A DNA stretch of 6,813 nt from Pseudomonadota bacterium. Its GTDB lineage: Bacteria > Pseudomonadota > Gammaproteobacteria > Burkholderiales > Ferrovaceae. Below, piece after piece: positions 6,051-6,813 of this stretch. Position numbers and translations under genes: made by a program. The notes beneath the pieces were generated by a model. It searched no databases. It was not told the origin of the DNA and was given only the letters and a program-made list of their open reading frames with translations. Every line of letters begins with the position of its first letter. The first letter of the stretch is position 1. The DNA lies in the NCBI GenBank assembly GCA_021794775.1, contig JAJYQG010000074.1, forward strand, positions 1 through 6,813. Reading direction: 5' to 3'.

Positions 6051-6813
6051 ATCGTTTCCATCCCCACTTGGCCGGATCTTCGGCACGTATCACCACATCC
6101 TTGACCTTGCCCAAGTCCAGAATTTCTGGCTCGACAAACGCATTTTGACGTATTGAAAAAAACACCTTGACGACTGGTGCAACAAGATTTCTGTCATTCT
6201 GCTCCAGAACCTTGGCCAGACGCCCCGATTTGAGATGCACCAAAGTTCCTGAAGGGTACAAGCCCACCGTCCTCACAAAGGCATGGAATATCGTACGATC
6301 AAACTGACCATCCTGCCATTCAGCCATCTTGCGTATCGCCAGATTGGGCTGCCAACCGATCTTGTAACCCCTGTCAGAAGTCAACGCATCGTACACATCG
6401 CACACCGCCCCCATGGCGGCATAAGATGAACAAGCTCCTCCACATAACTTATCCGGATATCCCTGACCATCGCAACGCTCATGGTGATGCAGACAGACAT
6501 CAAGGACGATGTCGTCGGTCACACCAGATTTGACCAGCAGATCATGCCCTAGCTGGGGGTGCATGCGAACCAGGGCGATTTCCTCTGCAGTCAGCACCGA
6601 TTCCTTGCGCGTGATGCTCTCAGGCAACAAAGCCTTGCCCATATCCAGCAAAAGGCCGGCAAGTCCCAAGCGACGCAGCAGACTGTCGTCAAATTCCAGC
6701 TGATGCCCTAAAGCCACCATCAGGGCGCATACCGACAATGCATGCATGTAGAAATAGCCGTTCGGAGGTTTGAGATGAAGCAGGCTAACCATGGCATCGG
6801 GATTCCGAATCAC
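6040..6813 (-). CDS. Degenerate HD-GYP domain protein, 5' end cut by window edge
   Basis: The last 257 residues of an HD-GYP protein are in the window. The frame continues past the right edge, and by alignment with the paralogue at 3915-5123 about 148 N-terminal residues are missing; the first visible codon (GTG) is internal. Retained: H24 in FYMHAL, H85 in RMHP, HHHERCDGQGYP (109-120) and DVYDALTSDR (139-148). Lost: the HD histidine, since LLLDMGK (54-60) has L56 in place of His (codon CTG), and the arginine before DVYDA, which is A133. The segment between GYP and DVYDA also lacks the usual I-P. A metal-ligand histidine is therefore missing, and catalysis is doubtful; the protein may bind cyclic-di-GMP without cleaving it, or be a structural partner. 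The C-terminal tail (about 184-250, with AEDPAKWG) closely matches the paralogue. The reading frame is otherwise intact, so it is not a pseudogene by decay. It belongs upstream of, and possibly in, the same operon. Confidence 0.9.
   Translation of the reverse strand: MIRNPDAMVSLLHLKPPNGYFYMHALSVCALMVALGHQLEFDDSLLRRLGLAGLLLDMGKALLPESITRKESVLTAEEIALVRMHPQLGHDLLVKSGVTDDIVLDVCLHHHERCDGQGYPDKLCGGACSSYAAMGAVCDVYDALTSDRGYKIGWQPNLAIRKMAEWQDGQFDRTIFHAFVRTVGLYPSGTLVHLKSGRLAKVLEQNDRNLVAPVVKVFFSIRQNAFVEPEILDLGKVKDVVIRAEDPAKWGWKRLPV

Overview
The window appears to be part of a single leftward (minus-strand) gene cluster, most likely from a proteobacterium. That assignment rests on HD-GYP proteins with a DUF3391-like N-terminus, an HDOD protein, and fairly high GC with strong Shine-Dalgarno sites in front of several genes. 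I cannot name the genus. No tRNA, rRNA, CRISPR array, insertion sequence or phage gene is visible, and coding density is close to 100%.

In transcription order (right to left) the layout is: (1) the C-terminal part of an HD-GYP protein, cut by the right edge, whose HD histidine is replaced by leucine; (2) a short intergenic gap holding a perfect 15-bp tandem duplication that also covers the stop codon; (3) an HDOD-domain protein; (4) a complete HD-GYP protein with intact metal ligands, clearly a paralogue of gene 1; (5) a group II PLP-dependent decarboxylase-like enzyme; (6) an ATP-grasp (RimK/glutathione-synthetase-like) ligase with a helical N-terminal region; (7) a second, different fold-type I PLP enzyme that runs off the left edge. 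Gene 7 is an open frame of 417 codons without a stop in the window.

Genes 3 to 7 are joined by four consecutive identical ATGA junctions (4-bp stop/start overlaps at 5120-5123, 3915-3918, 2470-2473 and 1250-1253). This is strong evidence for one transcript with translational coupling.

The cluster therefore links a cyclic-di-GMP-type signalling half (HD-GYP, HDOD, degenerate HD-GYP) to a biosynthetic-looking half (PLP decarboxylase, ATP-grasp ligase, second PLP enzyme). A reasonable inference is a small-molecule or peptide-modification pathway co-expressed with the signalling proteins. The substrate and product cannot be read from sequence, and I know of no characterised pathway with this exact set.
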